This document shows, piece after piece, positions 5,653 through 7,701 of a DNA stretch of 7,701 bases. Numbering within the stretch: position 1 is the first letter of the stretch; every line of letters begins with the position of its first letter. The notes beneath the pieces were generated by a model that saw only the letters and a program-made list of their open reading frames with translations, did not search any database and was not told the DNA's origin. The stretch lies in the NCBI GenBank assembly GCA_022712815.1, contig JAFLJW010000168.1, forward strand, positions 1 to 7,701, in the 5' to 3' direction. This DNA comes from Pseudodesulfovibrio sp. (GTDB lineage: Bacteria; Desulfobacterota; Desulfovibrionia; Desulfovibrionales; Desulfovibrionaceae). The translations under genes and the position numbers were made by a program.

Positions 5653-6546
5653 ATGAATACAACATTGCTAAAAAAACTGAGCCATATCATATCAGCCATC
5701 ACCAATGGCGATTATTCTCAAGGGAAAAAGATTGATAACATCTTGAGGGATAAGGATATTCAAGTAGACGATGCAATATTTGTAGAGTCACTTGGCCTCA
5801 TGACTGTGAAGCTCGAAGCAAATGAGATGGCACTAAAAAATACCATCGATGACTTGAACCTGAAAAATACAAATTTGGCCAAGTTGATTAAAACTCGCGA
5901 ATTATTTTCAACCATGTTTGTAGGTTTGTTCCTTTCGATCTCTTTATATGTTTTCTTGCTGTTTATCGCCAAAGACTTGCATTTTGAGTCGACTTATTTC
6001 CCGAGGATTGTAGAATTACTCTTTTTCATAACGTGTTTTGTGATTGTTAAGAAAAGCAATTTCCCACTTACTTTTTTTGGATTCACGCTACATGGCGCTA
6101 TGAAATCAATCAAATATATGCTTCCAGGTACCATGACCATTTGTATAATAATGATTGTGATAAAATATTTATGCATCCAAAATGGTGTAAAAGGATTGGA
6201 TGGTTCGCTATTTTATGATCAGTATTTTGACACGTTGCTTTTAGTGTATGTGCCAGTAGTCGTTCTGCAAGATTTTTTGGCAAAAGGAGTGATTCAAACT
6301 GTAATTGAACGTGTCCTTGCGGGGCGACATGCAAAATTATGGTCTATTATTACAGCATCAGCTCTCTTCGGATTGGTGCATATAGAGTTGTCCGTCGAAA
6401 TAGCAATAGCCAGTTTCCTGTTTGGGATTTACTGGGGTGTCGTGTACGTCAAAGGCAGAACATTGATCGGCGTTAGCATCTCCCATCTCTTGATAGGAAA
6501 CCTTTCGTACTTACTTGGATTTTGGAATTACTTTCTCAAGACGTAG
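5653..6546 (+). CDS. CPBP-family (Abi/Rce1-like) integral membrane protein with N-terminal coiled coil
   Basis: From Met 5653 the product has 297 residues. Residues 1-75 are soluble, with a coiled-coil-like run (VKLEANEMALKNTIDDLN). Several membrane helices follow, with the CPBP region near 200-290. Motif 1, normally EExxxR, reads QDFLAK (206-211). Motif 2, FxxxH, is intact as FGLVH (239-243). Motif 3 is SHLLIGN (277-283). The family includes Rce1-type prenyl-protein proteases and bacteriocin-immunity or Abi proteins. Here the first Glu is Gln, the second is Asp and the Arg is Lys, so proteolysis is doubtful. The start at 5653 follows GAGGTGAG (5641-5648). The frame stays open back to TTG 5560 and ATG 5566, which would add up to 31 residues. 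AT-rich; 34 bases before the acyltransferase gene, so probably cotranscribed. Confidence 0.7.
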   Translation: MNTTLLKKLSHIISAITNGDYSQGKKIDNILRDKDIQVDDAIFVESLGLMTVKLEANEMALKNTIDDLNLKNTNLAKLIKTRELFSTMFVGLFLSISLYVFLLFIAKDLHFESTYFPRIVELLFFITCFVIVKKSNFPLTFFGFTLHGAMKSIKYMLPGTMTICIIMIVIKYLCIQNGVKGLDGSLFYDQYFDTLLLVYVPVVVLQDFLAKGVIQTVIERVLAGRHAKLWSIITASALFGLVHIELSVEIAIASFLFGIYWGVVYVKGRTLIGVSISHLLIGNLSYLLGFWNYFLKT

Positions 6547-6580
6547 GCCTCTCCTGGCACTTGTTAAAATCGGTCATTTC

Positions 6581-7324
6581 ATGTTGAAACAAATCATTGT
6601 ATCCACGTTGCTATGGAGTACCATTTCTCTCCTGACGGTACTTCTTTTTTTCGTCATGCTCCTCGTTTTTGGCTTGACCTTTCTTGTCGATAAAAACCGC
6701 AAGCTTTTACATTCTCAATGCTTTTGGTGGTCAGACGCAATCTTTCGCATGAATCCGTTCTGGAAAGTTGATATTCAGGGGCTTGAACACATCGACAAGA
6801 AGCGAACATACGTCATTGTCGCCAATCATCAGTCCATCGCAGACATACTTATTTTGTATCAAACCCGTATGCAATTCAAATGGGTTGCCAAGGATTCACT
6901 ATTTCGTATTCCGTTCCTCGGATGGTGCATGCTTTTGACGAAGCAGATCAAGCTCGTTCGCGGCCATCCGGCAAGCATCCTTCATGTTTATCGAAAAGCA
7001 ATCACTTGGCTTGAAAACGACATGTCGGTCCTGTTCTTTCCCGAAGGAGCCAGAAGCAAAACCGGAGAACTGGTCGAGTTCCACAGTGGAGCTTTCAAAC
7101 TCGCCATAAAAAAAGGAGTGCCAATTCTTCCCATCGCCATCAGGGGAACTGCCAACGCCATGCCCAAGGGGAAAATGATATTGTCCACTGACTCAAATCT
7201 TTCCATGACAGTTCTGCCCGCGATAGAAACCGAATCATTTCAGCCCAGTGATTTTACAGGCCTCAAGGATACCACGAGAACGATGATCGAGCAGTCCTTG
7301 CAACAGGGTAAGAGCAATGCATAA
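6581..7324 (+). CDS. 1-acyl-sn-glycerol-3-phosphate acyltransferase-like protein (PlsC family)
   Basis: This membrane-bound acyltransferase (247 residues) probably moves a fatty acyl chain onto lysophosphatidic acid or another lysolipid. It has an N-terminal membrane helix (8-35). The catalytic NHQSIAD motif is at 82-88, with His83 and Asp88 as the HX4D pair. KLVRG at 124-128 is the second block, FPEGARS at 153-159 is the glycerol-phosphate-binding block, and VPILPIAIRGT at 180-190 is the fourth. All key residues are present and the length is normal, so the enzyme should be active. The frame opens further upstream within the CPBP gene, but only with a TTG. ATG 6581 is the better start, despite no clear Shine-Dalgarno. 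The neighbouring CPBP gene suggests an envelope-lipid role. It could be a second copy beside a housekeeping plsC elsewhere, so no gene symbol is given. Confidence 0.85.
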   Translation: MLKQIIVSTLLWSTISLLTVLLFFVMLLVFGLTFLVDKNRKLLHSQCFWWSDAIFRMNPFWKVDIQGLEHIDKKRTYVIVANHQSIADILILYQTRMQFKWVAKDSLFRIPFLGWCMLLTKQIKLVRGHPASILHVYRKAITWLENDMSVLFFPEGARSKTGELVEFHSGAFKLAIKKGVPILPIAIRGTANAMPKGKMILSTDSNLSMTVLPAIETESFQPSDFTGLKDTTRTMIEQSLQQGKSNA

Positions 7325-7363
7325 TTCCGTTCAGCTTCTTGAATTTTCCCAGAAAGGCCAAAA

Positions 7364-7386
7364 CGCCTGAAAAAGAAGATCAGGCG
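7364..7386. repeat. Seven-base-pair stem-loop after the acyltransferase
   Basis: CGCCTGA (7364-7370) pairs exactly with TCAGGCG (7380-7386) across a nine-base A-rich loop, 40 bases beyond the stop codon. No T-run follows on the plus strand, so it is only a weak candidate for ending the acyltransferase transcript. Confidence 0.4.
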
Positions 7387-7419
7387 CAAAGCCAATGCCA
7401 TCGGCTATCCGGCACCGTT

Positions 7420-7446
7420 GAATTAGGGGGACACTATACCTAATTC
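7420..7446. repeat. REP/RAYT-like inverted repeat with GGGGACACTATACC core
   Basis: GAATTAGG (7420-7427) is the reverse complement of CCTAATTC (7439-7446), with an 11-base centre. The stretch GGGGGACACTATACCTAATT resembles palindromic repeats that, from memory, accompany REP-associated tyrosine transposases (Y1/TnpA_REP) in various proteobacteria. No transposase is present here. The repeat is directly visible; its origin is inferred. Confidence 0.45.
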
Positions 7447-7498
7447 CCGCTCCCAAAAACCAATTTCTCATCTACCCGATATCATTTGTATATCCCAC

Positions 7499-7534
7499 AA
7501 AAAAAGGCTTAGAAGGAAAACCTTCTAAGCCTTT
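7499..7534 (-). terminator. 14-bp bidirectional terminator downstream of the tRNA remnant
   Basis: A perfect 14-base-pair stem (7503-7516 with 7521-7534) surrounds an AAAA loop. On the minus strand it ends in a seven-T run (7499-7505), and it begins nine bases after the CCA end of the tRNA-Ala fragment. It is probably the original terminator of that tRNA gene. It has also kept its place downstream of the plus-strand genes, where its T-run is only three bases. Confidence 0.85.
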
Positions 7535-7542
7535 AATATCAT

Positions 7543-7592
7543 TGGTGGAGCTGGAGGGAATCGAACCCACGACCTCTTGAATGCCATTCAAG
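7543..7592 (-). pseudogene. 3' fragment of tRNA-Ala(GGC), probable attachment site
   Basis: Reading the minus strand from 7592 to 7543 gives a normal tRNA 3' part. The anticodon stem is CTTGA/TCAAG and the seven-base loop ATGGCAT has U33 and anticodon GGC (Ala). The variable loop is AGGTC. The T-arm is GTGGG-TTCGATT-CCCTC, with one T-T mismatch. The acceptor strand CAGCTCC, discriminator A and encoded CCA follow. Upstream, where the D-arm (GCTC...GAGC) and 5' acceptor strand (GGAGCTG) should be, the sequence is unrelated, so this is not a functional tRNA. Such 3' pieces, starting at the anticodon stem, are left at the far end of elements that integrate into tRNA genes by tyrosine recombinases. 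By that logic the element occupies positions above about 7592, and the intact tRNA lies past the window. Confidence 0.8.
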
Positions 7593-7595
7593 AGG
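7573..7595. repeat. Perfect 10-bp inverted repeat across the anticodon region (probable recombination core)
   Basis: CCTCTTGAAT (7573-7582) and ATTCAAGAGG (7586-7595) are perfect reverse complements around a three-base GCC centre. Seven of these pairs lie in the anticodon arm itself, and the last three pair variable-loop bases with bases outside the tRNA homology. Symmetry like this at the anticodon is typical of tyrosine-recombinase crossover sites. Confidence 0.5.
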
Positions 7596-7701
7596 GCGTC
7601 CTTTTTACTCTAAGATCATTAACGTTTTTGGGAAAAAGATCGTTGGCTGAAGAGAAGCCATGCTGATGTGCTGTAGAGTGATATCCATCAGGATATCATT
7701 G
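7596..7701. other. Likely end of an integrated element, non-coding
   Basis: These 106 bases show no gene. They contain an imperfect inverted repeat AACGTTTTT...AAAAAgatCGTT (7621-7644), two short AAGATC copies, and a perfect eight-base-pair stem TGATATCC/GGATATCA (7679-7698, ATCA loop) at the window edge. The repeats could be recombinase arm sites or a terminator of an element gene reading toward the boundary. Nothing here proves which. Confidence 0.4.

Noticed and set aside
6515..6580. Upstream TTG start for the acyltransferase, overlapping the CPBP gene
   Set aside because: The added residues (SRRRPLL region) match no family feature, and the ATG at 6581 directly precedes the usual membrane helix.
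7543..7600. Intact tRNA-Ala gene or tmRNA 3' end
   Set aside because: No D-arm or complementary 5' acceptor strand is found within the next 100 bases on the minus strand. The seven-base anticodon loop with GGC fits tRNA-Ala and not tmRNA.
1..7701. CRISPR array, toxin-antitoxin pair or known defence locus
   Set aside because: No regularly spaced repeats were seen, and no adjacent small gene pairs or nuclease-like motifs occur. The CPBP protein alone is not enough to claim an abortive-infection system.

Overview
The window most resembles a chromosome segment of a Desulfovibrio-type sulfate reducer (Desulfovibrionaceae, perhaps Pseudodesulfovibrio or a relative). This is judged from protein style alone: a Tat-exported multi-cluster ferredoxin paired with a small membrane cytochrome, a compact NAD kinase and a hexamer-type citrate synthase, in fairly GC-rich DNA. 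No database search was possible, so the taxon is an inference.

Layout. Positions 23-2323 (minus strand) hold NAD kinase and citrate synthase, two housekeeping genes separated by a clear citrate synthase terminator. A 417-base divergent intergenic region (2324-2740) follows. Its right end carries a sigma70-like promoter covered by a near-perfect TATACCC-N5-GGGTATA inverted repeat, the type of operator bound by the CsoR/CstR/RcnR repressor family. This promoter drives a two-gene plus-strand operon (2741-4214): a Tat-signal HybA/FdnH-like Fe-S protein and an overlapping four-helix membrane subunit, with no catalytic subunit nearby. A textbook terminator at 4241-4263 ends it. A stand-alone CsaA-type tRNA-binding protein follows (4320-4655).

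From about 4750 the composition becomes visibly more AT-rich (judged by eye). This accessory stretch encodes a membrane-anchored CxxCxxCC cysteine-cluster protein, a CPBP-family membrane protein with an altered first catalytic motif, and a PlsC-type acyltransferase. All three look membrane-linked, which suggests an envelope role, but no pathway can be named.

The right end (7420-7701) looks like a mobile-element landing site. It has an inverted repeat resembling RAYT/REP-associated sequences, a 14-bp bidirectional terminator, and the 3' part of a minus-strand tRNA-Ala(GGC) gene. This runs from anticodon stem to CCA, and its D-arm and 5' acceptor strand are missing. That is the usual scar at the distal end of an element integrated into a tRNA gene. 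The element, and probably the intact tRNA-Ala, would lie beyond the right edge.

The best leads are the operator-controlled orphan electron-transfer pair, the tRNA attachment-site remnant, and the AT-rich membrane-gene cassette beside it.
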